A program made the translations under genes and the position numbers. The notes below the pieces were generated by a model, which had not been told where the DNA came from, made no database searches, and saw only the letters and a program-made list of their open reading frames with translations. From contig NTKA01000017.1 in the NCBI GenBank assembly GCA_002456975.1, positions 1 through 37,700 on the forward strand: 37,700 nucleotides of DNA, read 5' to 3'. Below, piece after piece: positions 1-7,886 of this stretch. Within the stretch, counting starts at the first letter, position 1. Every line of letters begins with the position of its first letter. The DNA comes from Halieaceae bacterium MED-G27 (lineage in GTDB: Bacteria > Pseudomonadota > Gammaproteobacteria > Pseudomonadales > Halieaceae).

Positions 1-2584
1 CCGACGGATTAGACGCAACACCGAGCGACACCTGCTTACCTCGGGTCCCCGAAAGATGGCGAAATAAATTGTCATCGGCAGAAACTCGTTGCCCATTGAC
101 GGACACAATGTAGTCACCCTCGGCAACATCAAGACCGGGCTCGGCTAGTGGCGCTTTCGCATAGGGGTTCCAAAGGCCGCCAGAATAAATTTTCTCGATT
201 CGAATCGCGCCATTAGCACCAACAAAGTCAGCACCTAGCAAACCAATGCCAGGACTGCTGCCGCGGTAAACATCACCACCGCCCACTCGGTTATGACCCG
301 CCTGGATCTCAGCAATCATGCGCACTAGTAAAGTGTTTAGATCTTCACGCCGCCCCACATGGGCGAGTAAAGGCTCATATTTTTGCGCCACTCGCTCCCA
401 ATCCAGTCCATGCATGTTGGGGTCGTAGAAGTACTTCGCCTCCATACGAACGACATCATTAAAAATTTGTCGCCATTCCGCCTGTGGATCGACCATGACC
501 AATAGGCCTGATGCATCCAGAGGCTCAAACTTATCGCCTGATGCATCACCGAACAGCATGCTTCCGCCACCCTTGAGCGCAAGCATCTTCTTACCGTCCC
601 CTGATAACGTTAAGCCCGTGACGCCAGTGGTGACCGTCGTCAACTCTTTGTCACTTGAGGACCAACGAAGCAGGGCGTACTGGCTTCGGCGCGATTCGCC
701 CGGTGGCGAGGTCGCGGTCCCAGGTTGCACTCCTCGGAGAATTAGCAAATCACCGTTTTCTGCCACCGCCAGGTCGAAATAGGCGTCCTCGGCGACGGGT
801 AAAGCAACCATCCGCTCCACCAGGCTCGCCGGATTTTTAAGCATTGCAGCCTCTGATGATTCATCATCAGCAACTTCAGTCTCTGAATCGTCCTCCTCGT
901 CGGAGTCATGGGTGACAACTTCCTCATCACCCTCATCGTCGGCTAAAGGCGATTTCTCCTCGTCACTTAATACGGCGATATAAATCCCAGCTCTGTAAGG
1001 ACGCTCCTGAGACGACAAATCCAAGCCAACTTGAGTTGGACCCGAATTTGTAGAGGCGGTGAAATACAGTAGCTTACCCTCAGGCCCAAAAGCGGGATGG
1101 TCTATATCTGCCATACCATCGGTTAACACAGTGGGGGGTGCCGTGAGATTCTCAAGATCAATGAGAATCAAATCTTGCATGAAGTTTTCAGACTCTCGGG
1201 TGGTGGCCAACCACCGGCCATTGGGCGATACCGAGACATTGAAGCTATTGCGGCGATAATGCTTCAATATCGTCTCAATAGCTCCCGACTCAAGATCTAT
1301 TAGTCGCAAACGTAACTCGTCATCCTCAAAAACAATATGTTGCCCATTGGGCGTAAAGGTAAGCAGCTCATTAAAGCCATCACCTAAGCTGAAATCGAGC
1401 TCAAGGTCGGGATCTCTATCGTATCGCTGACCTCTAATTATCAAGCTCTGGTTCTGACCATCGTCATGCACATAGGCAAGACGGTCACCCATGGGTGACC
1501 ACAGAGCGCTGTAGGCCCGATCACCACTTCCAGACGTTAGATTTCGGGAAGTACCATCTGCTGTGGGAATGGTGAAAACATCACCTCGAGCGGTAACCAA
1601 TGCGCGCTTTCCAGTATTTGAAAGCTTCGCTGATTCGATATTGCGCATGGCCTTACGCTGAGCGACGCGCCGCTGGGGTAGATCAGCGTCGATCTCAATT
1701 GACAGGTTATTAATGGCGCCTGTCTCTAGAGACAGCGTCTTTAATTGGCCACCGGACTCATAGATAACGGTGTCCCCATGCAAGTCCATGGACATAGCAT
1801 CCCATTCATCCTCATCAGTCAGTTGGGTAATCGCGCTGGAAGAAGCGTCGTAGCGGTAGATATTGAAGCGCTTGAGAGCACCGCGATCTGATAAGAATAA
1901 AACATCATCGCCAGCAAACATGGGGTAAATCTCGCTGGTGCGGTCACCCGGAATGGAAGCCATCAACTCGTCAGCAGCCATATCCATCAGCTTGATCGAT
2001 GGGCTAGTTCCTCCACGGTATCCTGACCAGCCCGACGAGCCGCCGAACAGCCCATTGTAAGCCGGACCGAAATCAATGTAAGCGAGTGTTCGGCCTTCCT
2101 CATGCCAGTCACCTTGGAAATAGGCCGCTCGCATTTGCTTTTCGGGCATTCCCCCTTCGAGACTGACATGAAACAGCTGATCAGACCGGCCACCATTTAC
2201 CTCGCGGTCTGATGCAAATGCCACACTGCTACCGTCGGCACTCCATCCCCTGACGTAGTCGGCTCTCGGATGCCAGGTTAGACGCTGAGGCGCGCCTCCG
2301 TTCGAAGAGATCACATAGACGTCGGTATTTCCCTCGTAGTTAGCGCTAAAGGCTATTCTCGAACCATCAGGAGAGAAATGAGGGGTTATTTCGGTTCCCG
2401 GATGCACAGTCAATCGGCGGGGATCAGATCCATCCCTTTGCGCGACCCAAATATCACCGGCATAGGTGAACGCTATTTGATCCGAGGAAATAGCGGGATG
2501 CCCTAACATGAGCGTTTCAGCCACAGCTGAGCCCGCCAGTGTCGAAACGAAAATTGTCACTGCCGATAGTATTCTTGTTCTCAT
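1..2584 (-). CDS. Tricorn-like S41 family peptidase, C-terminus cut by window edge
   Basis: About 861 codons read without a stop from an ATG at 2584 to the window edge, with AGGA just upstream. The N-terminus is a signal peptide ending in AVA (residue about 22), so the product is probably exported. WD40/TolB-like beta-propeller repeats follow, with motifs such as HFSPDGSRIAF, WSPMGDRLAYV and FTPNGQHIVF across residues 25-530. Then comes a strongly acidic stretch (538-580), a short second propeller-like part, the helical tricorn C1 domain (about 700-770, motif KYFYDPNMHGLDW) and the start of a PDZ domain (GLDVAEGDYIVSVNGQ). The catalytic Ser/Lys core would lie beyond position 1. Known family role: the propeller feeds peptides to the S41 core for trimming. 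Bacterial homologues are usually about 1,050-1,100 residues, so roughly 200 are missing here through the window edge, not through mutation. Exact substrate unknown. Confidence 0.9.
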   Translation of the reverse strand, partial: MRTRILSAVTIFVSTLAGSAVAETLMLGHPAISSDQIAFTYAGDIWVAQRDGSDPRRLTVHPGTEITPHFSPDGSRIAFSANYEGNTDVYVISSNGGAPQRLTWHPRADYVRGWSADGSSVAFASDREVNGGRSDQLFHVSLEGGMPEKQMRAAYFQGDWHEEGRTLAYIDFGPAYNGLFGGSSGWSGYRGGTSPSIKLMDMAADELMASIPGDRTSEIYPMFAGDDVLFLSDRGALKRFNIYRYDASSSAITQLTDEDEWDAMSMDLHGDTVIYESGGQLKTLSLETGAINNLSIEIDADLPQRRVAQRKAMRNIESAKLSNTGKRALVTARGDVFTIPTADGTSRNLTSGSGDRAYSALWSPMGDRLAYVHDDGQNQSLIIRGQRYDRDPDLELDFSLGDGFNELLTFTPNGQHIVFEDDELRLRLIDLESGAIETILKHYRRNSFNVSVSPNGRWLATTRESENFMQDLILIDLENLTAPPTVLTDGMADIDHPAFGPEGKLLYFTASTNSGPTQVGLDLSSQERPYRAGIYIAVLSDEEKSPLADDEGDEEVVTHDSDEEDDSETEVADDESSEAAMLKNPASLVERMVALPVAEDAYFDLAVAENGDLLILRGVQPGTATSPPGESRRSQYALLRWSSSDKELTTVTTGVTGLTLSGDGKKMLALKGGGSMLFGDASGDKFEPLDASGLLVMVDPQAEWRQIFNDVVRMEAKYFYDPNMHGLDWERVAQKYEPLLAHVGRREDLNTLLVRMIAEIQAGHNRVGGGDVYRGSSPGIGLLGADFVGANGAIRIEKIYSGGLWNPYAKAPLAEPGLDVAEGDYIVSVNGQRVSADDNLFRHLSGTRGKQVSLGVASNPS

Positions 2585-2831
2585 GGGTTGTCCTGACTAC
2601 GAATTGAATTGAGAGGCGGCGCGCTTCGGGCGCCCACGGCGACAATATCTCCTCAAAGAAACGGGTAATCAAGCCTTAATCGACGCTCCAACCCGCTCGA
2701 CACCTGACAGTACCCGAGGCTGTGACTCCAAGTCATGAACTAGGTGTGAGTTGCAGCGCAGGAACACGAATCAAGATCGAGTTCGTGACCCACTTGGAAT
2801 AATAGAGGCCCGAGCCATCGCCGAGACAGCG
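2585..2831. other. Intergenic region upstream of the S41 peptidase gene
   Basis: This stretch of 247 bases separates the peptidase gene from the 3' end of the transporter gene on the same strand. It should hold the peptidase promoter, but I see no box pair good enough to name and no hairpin followed by a T-run. Confidence 0.5.
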
Positions 2832-4244
2832 TTATATCTGCAGACCACATCCTATTAGCAGATATAAGATAACACTGATCAACCCCACACTCGCGGCGTA
2901 GGGAAACTGCGTCTTGATATGATCCATGTGGTCTGAAGCCGCGCCTGTGGACGCGAGGATTGACGTGTCAGACAACGGCGAGCAGTGATCTCCAAATACC
3001 CCACCACCTGCAACCGCTGCTAACGTGCAATAGATCAATGGTGACAACTGATCGCCTGAAAAGCTGAACGCTAACGGAATGGCAATCGGAACCATAATGG
3101 CGTAAGTGCCCCATGAGGTGCCGGTAGAAAATGCAACAGCACCCGTGATCAGGAAAACCAACACGGGTAACAGCTGAGGGGTCAGCCATACCTGAGTAAT
3201 TGACACCACATAATCCGCGGTATTCAAAGCTGCTGATAGGTCGTTGAGCGCATAGGCGAAAGCCAAAATGATGACCGCAGGCATGATCCCTTTTATCCCA
3301 GTCATGGCGGTGTCGGTGATTTCGTTCAACGAAAATCCCTGGAGTCGCATAATGATGGCAGAACTAAAGGCAGCGAGCATGAAGGCCTCCATAGGTTTTG
3401 CACTGGAGGTAATGATCACGGCACCCAATGCACATCCAATCACTAGGAGCACTGGGAATACAAAGTTCCAAAATAAACTGGTTTGCACATGCTGGGCGGG
3501 TTGGATCCCCGTTAGGTCCTCGCTCATCAGCGGCTGAGCACCATCGGCAACCAACTTACCTTCTTCTTGGGCTCGGATTTCCGCCCGCCTCATTGGACCA
3601 AAATCGGGCAACAAGTTGCCGGCGATCGCTCCGACCATCAGCACCGCCAACATTGCATAAAAGTTGAAGGGGATACCATAAATAAACAGCATGATGGCAT
3701 CGCTCGCGTCCGCAATCGGCCCCATACCGATGGTGAGCCCCGCTACAAAAACAGCCCAGCCGGTGAAAGGCACTAAAATACTCACCGGCGCGGATGTTGA
3801 ATCACATATATAGGCAAGCTTCTCGCGCGATACTCGATAACGATCCGATAAGCTCCGCATGGTCGAACCGACAAAAAGCGGACTAAAGTAATCACTGAAA
3901 TAGACGAACATTCCCATAAGCCAGGCAATGAGTTGCACACGAATCCGTGTCATTTCTCGACGTTCGATAAATCCAGTGAAATTTCGAATCGCCCCGGTCC
4001 GCTGAAAAAACGCAATCAGCATGCCGATAAAAAATTCGAGCAATAAGATCCATGAAAATCCCTCATTTCCCAATGCGCCAACGAGTAACCGAGGAAAGCC
4101 TAACAGCCCCTCGCCCGCGACAAGCACCCCGACAAAACAGGCGGCGGCCAAGGAAAAAATTGTATTTCGCGTAATAAAGGCAAGCAGAATCGCCACAGAA
4201 GCGGGTACTAGCGACAAAGGCCCCAAGTAATCAGTCGCTTCCAC
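2832..4244 (-). CDS. NhaC-family Na+/H+ (or Na+/solute) antiporter
   Basis: The 470-residue product is an inner-membrane protein with about 11-12 hydrophobic segments. Conserved stretches include FVYFSDYFSPLFVGSTMR, CDSTSAPVSILVPFTGW, FSTGTSWGTYAIMVP and GVFGDHCSPLSDTSI, all typical of the NhaC/NhaC-like ion transporter superfamily. The start is GTG at 4244, preceded by a strong AAGGGGGT ribosome site; no better ATG exists upstream. The family includes Na+/H+ antiporters and Na+-coupled exchangers of organic acids or amino acids, so the name alone does not fix the substrate. It lies 55 bp downstream of a DAO-type FAD oxidoreductase on the same strand. This suggests, as inference, that it imports the amino acid or amine which that enzyme oxidises. 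No truncation or frameshift is visible. Confidence 0.88.
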   Translation of the reverse strand: MEATDYLGPLSLVPASVAILLAFITRNTIFSLAAACFVGVLVAGEGLLGFPRLLVGALGNEGFSWILLLEFFIGMLIAFFQRTGAIRNFTGFIERREMTRIRVQLIAWLMGMFVYFSDYFSPLFVGSTMRSLSDRYRVSREKLAYICDSTSAPVSILVPFTGWAVFVAGLTIGMGPIADASDAIMLFIYGIPFNFYAMLAVLMVGAIAGNLLPDFGPMRRAEIRAQEEGKLVADGAQPLMSEDLTGIQPAQHVQTSLFWNFVFPVLLVIGCALGAVIITSSAKPMEAFMLAAFSSAIIMRLQGFSLNEITDTAMTGIKGIMPAVIILAFAYALNDLSAALNTADYVVSITQVWLTPQLLPVLVFLITGAVAFSTGTSWGTYAIMVPIAIPLAFSFSGDQLSPLIYCTLAAVAGGGVFGDHCSPLSDTSILASTGAASDHMDHIKTQFPYAASVGLISVILYLLIGCGLQI

Positions 4245-4299
4245 AACACCCCCTTATTAAGTAGCCTAGAGTGACTAAGCCTTTCCCCACTATAACGCG

Positions 4300-5592
4300 C
4301 TAGAGCTCATCGCGCCCCTGCCAGCTTTGCCAAGCTGATGTCAGCTGGAATCCGAGACCTTTAATGGGATTAGGGGGCATCCATGAAGCCGTTCCGAACA
4401 GTGCTTCCAAATCGGGCACTGCTTTGCCGTTCGCCTTGTCGGCCAACAAACGACCCAGCATGGTCCCCTTCACAGTACCGCCACCGTTGCAGCCGCCTGA
4501 CACCCACAGTCCGGGCTGTTTGTCTCCCCAGACTAGACCACCGTTGTAGGTGAAGCCCACAGCACCACCCCAGACAGATTCAAATCGCAAATCACCAAGT
4601 TGGGGGAACCGGCGCCTGAGTCTCAGTGATAGCGCTTCGCGAACTCGATGCTCGCTCTGCTCTTTTTCGAGATCGTGCAGTGATCGAATGAGCAGACGGC
4701 CATCGACTGTTAAGCGAAGGGTACTGCCTAGTCGGTGAGTCGGTAACACCCCCCAATTGCGCACACTGCCTAGCGAGCCAAGTGCTGACGCTGATAACGG
4801 CTCTGTCAGTGCCGCATAAGTGTAGACTGAAGCAAGATTCGAGGTCGCAACGCCGAGACCTGCAATAAAGGAGTTATTAGCGAGCACCAAGTCAGTACAG
4901 GTCAAACTTCCCTGACTGGTGAGCACCTGCCAGCCCACGGAGACTGGCGAAATCCGCACCACAGGCGTGCGTTCGTAAACATCGATGGTATCAGGGATGG
5001 TCGTTGCTAAGGCTCTGATCACAGCCGCGGGTTGCGCTAAATAACAATCAGGGGAATACAGCCCTGCTTGGTAGAAGTCAGTACCGAGCTCACGCTTCAA
5101 TTGAGCCTGGTCGAGCTCACGAAATGGGAGCTCTGCCGACTTCAAAAAGGCTTGGTAGTTACTCAAAGCCTGCATGCCGGCACTGCCCGCCGCCGCTCGA
5201 TAAGTACCCGTCCTCTCGAGATCGACCTCCAGACCTGAGCGTGCCACATCCTCGACAATACTCTGCATTGCGGCGCGCGTTAACTCATTGCATTTAGCCA
5301 TACGATCTGTGTTGGCGGGGTCCGCGTCCTCGGCCAACGCCACATCCAACAGAAACCCCGAATTTCTACCCGGGTTTCCCTCGCCGATCTCGCTGGCATC
5401 AAGGAGAGCGATTCGGCAGTCAGGTACTAACTCCGCCCATCGCTTGGCGCAGGCAAGGCCGGTAAAACCGGCGCCAACGATGACCACGTCGACCCCTCGA
5501 TGCTCGCGCAATGAATCATTAATCGCGCGAGGAGGCAGCATTGCGTTCCAGCCACTGTTTGATCGATAGTCAGGTAGGTGTTGTTTTGGCAT
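4300..5592 (-). CDS. FAD-dependent oxidoreductase, DAO family (PuuB/glycine-oxidase-like)
   Basis: The 430-residue protein carries an N-terminal Rossmann dinucleotide-binding motif VDVVIVGAGFTGLACAKR (about residues 34-51), then LLDASEIGEGNPGRNSGF, which resembles the flavin-binding region of gamma-glutamylputrescine oxidase and related amino-acid oxidases. A late GLWVSGGCNGGGTVKGTMLG segment is the usual C-terminal FAD contact. No signal peptide is seen, so it is probably cytoplasmic. The expected reaction is oxidative deamination of a primary or secondary amine or amino acid; the substrate cannot be read from sequence. The ATG at 5592 lies 2 bp after the stop of the oxidoreductase remnant at 5595-5903, and the NhaC-type transporter gene follows at 55 bp, so the three sit in one transcription direction. 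It looks intact. It could cooperate with the PuuA-like ligase 15 kb away, but that is speculative. Confidence 0.82.
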   Translation of the reverse strand: MPKQHLPDYRSNSGWNAMLPPRAINDSLREHRGVDVVIVGAGFTGLACAKRWAELVPDCRIALLDASEIGEGNPGRNSGFLLDVALAEDADPANTDRMAKCNELTRAAMQSIVEDVARSGLEVDLERTGTYRAAAGSAGMQALSNYQAFLKSAELPFRELDQAQLKRELGTDFYQAGLYSPDCYLAQPAAVIRALATTIPDTIDVYERTPVVRISPVSVGWQVLTSQGSLTCTDLVLANNSFIAGLGVATSNLASVYTYAALTEPLSASALGSLGSVRNWGVLPTHRLGSTLRLTVDGRLLIRSLHDLEKEQSEHRVREALSLRLRRRFPQLGDLRFESVWGGAVGFTYNGGLVWGDKQPGLWVSGGCNGGGTVKGTMLGRLLADKANGKAVPDLEALFGTASWMPPNPIKGLGFQLTSAWQSWQGRDEL

Positions 5593-5594
5593 GA

Positions 5595-5903
5595 CTAAGA
5601 CCGGTCAACGCGATAAGGCGCAAGATCCACTTCAGGCTCACGATCCGACGCCCGCGTGGTCAACAACTTACCGGTAATCGCCGCCTGGGTGAAACTGCCA
5701 GCAAGAGTCTTCCATGTGTTGGGCTCGGCCTCTGGAAAAATCGATGCGATAGATACTATGCCCGCATTTCCAAACCTGGTGTCCTCACCGGGCGCACCGC
5801 GATCAAAAAGCTTAACTCGTCGCCCTGACTGCTGGAGAGACAGCGCAACTGCGAGACCAATAATGCCCGCCCCCACTACGTTGCTCTGTACTTGCTCTTT
5901 CAT
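5595..5903 (-). pseudogene. Internally deleted remnant of a DadA-like FAD oxidoreductase
   Basis: The frame of 102 residues begins with a recognisable Rossmann motif (VVGAGIIGLAVALSLQQSG, then KLFDRGAPGEDTRFGNAG) as in D-amino-acid dehydrogenase/DAO proteins. After about residue 70 it passes straight into what looks like the extreme C-terminus of the same family: TQAAITGKLL followed by DREPEVDLAPYRVDRS and the stop. Intact relatives are about 400-420 residues, so roughly 300 internal codons are missing while the frame is kept. Without the substrate domain it cannot be a normal oxidase. I call it a decay product, although a retained short protein cannot be excluded. I take ATG 5903 as start; a TTG lies one codon upstream. 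It stands first in the transporter/oxidoreductase group and may still carry that group's promoter. Confidence 0.75.
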
Positions 5904-6101
5904 CAATCAATCTCGCCCCGCCTATGTAAGCTTAACGCGTCCCAATAGCTTGTGCGGTTTTTTCGTACGTAGCGGTAGCTGCAAGGCAAGAGTAGGCAAC
6001 TGTTAACGGCAAGCCAGTGACTATATAAGTTGTATCGGCTCGGCTTCTTCAACTATCAACATCGAAAGCGCGCCTCGCCCGATCAGATGTCAGCTTAGGT
6101 C

Positions 6102-6139
6102 TTGCTTTTTCTGCCGCAAACCGTACGATACGCGCCCTT
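6102..6139 (+). promoter_or_regulatory. Probable sigma70 promoter of tRNA-Lys with GC-rich discriminator
   Basis: A -35-like TTGCTT (6102-6107) and -10-like TACGAT (6124-6129) are 16 bp apart. They are followed directly by a GC-rich ACGCGCCC discriminator, the type found at stable-RNA promoters under stringent control. Transcription would begin about 15 bp before the tRNA. The boxes were read by eye. Confidence 0.55.
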
Positions 6140-6153
6140 CGAACATCGTTTTC

Positions 6154-6229
6154 GGGTCGTTAGCTCAGTCGGTAGAGCAGTTGGCTTTTAACCAATTGGT
6201 CGCTGGTTCGAACCCAGCACGACCCACCA
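6154..6229 (+). tRNA. tRNA-Lys (anticodon UUU)
   Basis: This 76-nt sequence folds as a standard cloverleaf. The acceptor stem GGGTCGT pairs with ACGACCC and discriminator A is followed by an encoded CCA (6227-6229). The D-arm AGCTCAGTCGGTAGAGC, the anticodon loop CTTTTAA with TTT, and the T-arm GGTTCGAACC are all present. It differs from Escherichia coli tRNA-Lys only at a few positions. It is a single, stand-alone tRNA flanked by its own promoter and terminator, with no sign of an integrated element at its 3' end. Confidence 0.98.
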
Positions 6230-6240
6230 TCTCAAAGAAA

Positions 6241-6262
6241 CCACCCACCGGGTGGTTTTTTT
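6241..6262 (+). terminator. Rho-independent terminator of tRNA-Lys
   Basis: The stem CCACCC (6241-6246) pairs with GGGTGG (6250-6255) around a 3-nt loop and is followed by seven T residues (6256-6262). Read on the other strand, the same hairpin is followed by GGTTTCTTT, so it may also stop transcripts coming from cpoB. Confidence 0.88.
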
Positions 6263-6356
6263 GTGATGGAAGGTTTTGTTGACCTGGTTCGGACTAGCCT
6301 GACTGGTTCGATCAAACGCGACCCGAGGAGCGTTTAACAACGAGGTATTACTAAAG

Positions 6357-7220
6357 CTATTCAGACGATTGCTTTGCTAACAGTTCAGCCGCCAATTGAG
6401 CTGCTGGATGCCCTTCGCTACCGTACTTACTGATTACCCGATTGAGGTATTCATTCGAACGCTCGAGGTCCCCTTTCAAAGCATACACAATCCCAAGTTT
6501 ATAAAGCGCGTCAGGGACTTTCTTGTCTGATGGGTATTGGTCGAGCAATAGGCGAAAACTTTGTCTCGCTAACTCAGGCTCAACGGGGTCAACAACCAAA
6601 TAAAGCTCACCAAGCCAGTAATGCGCATTCGACGCATATCGACCAAATGGGTAGTTCGCCAAAAATGATTTAAACGCTGCAAGAGCCTCTGGAAATGCGC
6701 GCTGTGGCACCAGTGAATAGGCTGCTTGGTAGGCGTCTCGCTCCCCAGGGAGCTCCTTGGTTTGTTCGGTCTGCACGGGCGCGATAGTGATTCCAGAATC
6801 ATCGGCACCGTCAAACAGATCCGCAGCTTCAGCGCCTACTGCGTCGTCCAACACCACTTCATTGCCATCGACACCAACCATCGCAATACGGCGGTCTAAC
6901 TCTACGTAGCGCTCGAGTGATTGATCCTGAAGACGTGTTAGTAGCAATTGCTGCTCCTCGACAATGCCATTCAATCTGCGGATTTCTTCTTCGAGCTGCT
7001 GTAATCGAATCACCAAACTACCTGTGTCATCACCTACTGTGGTTCTCGTGCGACCAAAGGGTACAACCGACGAATCGGAGTTGCTGGGTGGCAGCGCAGC
7101 CACAGGCTCTGGCTCAAAAGCTGGGTTAGCTGAAACTATTTGCTGTGCAAAACCCAGTGCCGACGCAGACAAAAAAAAGCCGGCGACCAGCACCGGCTTG
7201 ATATTTTCAAACAACGTCAT
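6357..7220 (-). CDS. cpoB: Cell division coordinator CpoB (YbgF), periplasmic TPR protein
   Basis: The 287-residue protein starts with a signal peptide (MTLFENIKPVLVAGFFLSAS, cleavage near GFAQ). Next come a leucine-zipper-like coiled coil (about 60-115, RLQQLEEEIRRLNGIVEEQQ) that would form the trimer, a spacer, and C-terminal tetratricopeptide repeats (about 165-287, motifs YASNAHYWLGELYL and KVPDALYKLGIVYALKGD). In E. coli, CpoB binds TolA and PBP1B and couples outer-membrane constriction to septal wall synthesis. The ATG at 7220 is chosen because it puts the signal peptide first; the frame is open well upstream, but only inside pal. The gene is last in the tol-pal cluster, 7 bp after pal, its usual position. 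Confidence 0.93.
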   Translation of the reverse strand: MTLFENIKPVLVAGFFLSASALGFAQQIVSANPAFEPEPVAALPPSNSDSSVVPFGRTRTTVGDDTGSLVIRLQQLEEEIRRLNGIVEEQQLLLTRLQDQSLERYVELDRRIAMVGVDGNEVVLDDAVGAEAADLFDGADDSGITIAPVQTEQTKELPGERDAYQAAYSLVPQRAFPEALAAFKSFLANYPFGRYASNAHYWLGELYLVVDPVEPELARQSFRLLLDQYPSDKKVPDALYKLGIVYALKGDLERSNEYLNRVISKYGSEGHPAAQLAAELLAKQSSE

Positions 7221-7227
7221 TGTGATC

Positions 7228-7794
7228 TTACTTAATCTCCACGCGACGGTTTTGCTTGTAGCTTGATTCGCCTGATCCATAAGCAACGGGGTTTTCTTCA
7301 CCGTAGCTGATGGTCTCGATACGATAGGCAGGCACACCGCTCGCCACCATATAATCACGGACAGCATTAGCACGACGCTCGCCCAGCGCGAGGTTGTATT
7401 CACGCGTTCCCCGCTCATCAGTATGACCTTCGAGGCGGACGCTGTCGTTGTTAGACATCATCATAGCAACGTGAGCATCAATCGCAGCGCGGGCGTCGTC
7501 GCCCAAAGCTGAACTGTCATAGTCGAAGTAGAAGATACTCCCGGCGGCCTCAACAGCGGCCATCATGCGCTTCTCTTCGTCACGCTTGGCTTTCATTTCC
7601 GCCGCTCTGGCGCGATCTTCTGCAGCCTGCATTGCCGCTTTCTTTTGAGCTTCAGCTGCAGCTTGCTCAGCTGCTACTCGCTCAGCTTCTTGCGCTGCCG
7701 CCTGCTCTTTTGCGTCGTTGCTAGAGCAAGCACTGATTAACGCTGCCATCAATACGACGGCCGTAATTTTCCCCAGTGTGTTTTTCATTGTCAT
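7228..7794 (-). CDS. pal: Peptidoglycan-associated lipoprotein Pal
   Basis: The product (188 residues from this start) has a lipoprotein signal ending in the lipobox ISAC, placing it in the outer membrane. A long Ala/Glu/Lys-rich helical tether follows (about 25-75), then an OmpA-like peptidoglycan-binding domain with FYFDYDSSAL, LEGHTDERGT and YNLALGERRA. The conserved Asp and Arg that bind meso-DAP are present. Pal anchors the outer membrane to the wall and is pulled by TolB/TolA at the division site. Start choice: AAAAGG lies 4 bp before ATG 7794; a second ATG at 7788 would also serve. In the 77-bp gap to tolB a weak promoter-like pair exists on this strand (TTGCGA at 7869-7874 and CATATA at 7846-7851), so pal may also be transcribed separately from tolB. 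Confidence 0.95.
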   Translation of the reverse strand: MTMKNTLGKITAVVLMAALISACSSNDAKEQAAAQEAERVAAEQAAAEAQKKAAMQAAEDRARAAEMKAKRDEEKRMMAAVEAAGSIFYFDYDSSALGDDARAAIDAHVAMMMSNNDSVRLEGHTDERGTREYNLALGERRANAVRDYMVASGVPAYRIETISYGEENPVAYGSGESSYKQNRRVEIK

Positions 7795-7886
7795 GGCGCC
7801 TTTTCCCACATCAAAGATTGGTTTTAGTCCCCATAATGTAGCGCATATATGTCCATTTGTTGACTAGGTCGCAATTTTTTTCTCAA

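Noticed and set aside
5595-5903. Frameshift or stop-codon split of a full oxidoreductase gene
   Set aside because: The N- and C-terminal parts are in one frame with no DNA between them for the missing middle, and the next gene is a separate complete protein. It is a deletion, not a frameshift.
5656-6006. Forward reading frame opposite the oxidoreductase remnant
   Set aside because: Its sequence mirrors the remnant on the other strand, then runs through non-coding DNA; no protein-like features are visible.
6154-6262. Integration site of a mobile element at tRNA-Lys
   Set aside because: There is no integrase gene, no repeated tRNA 3' end and no foreign-looking cargo nearby; the tRNA is followed directly by its own terminator and cpoB.
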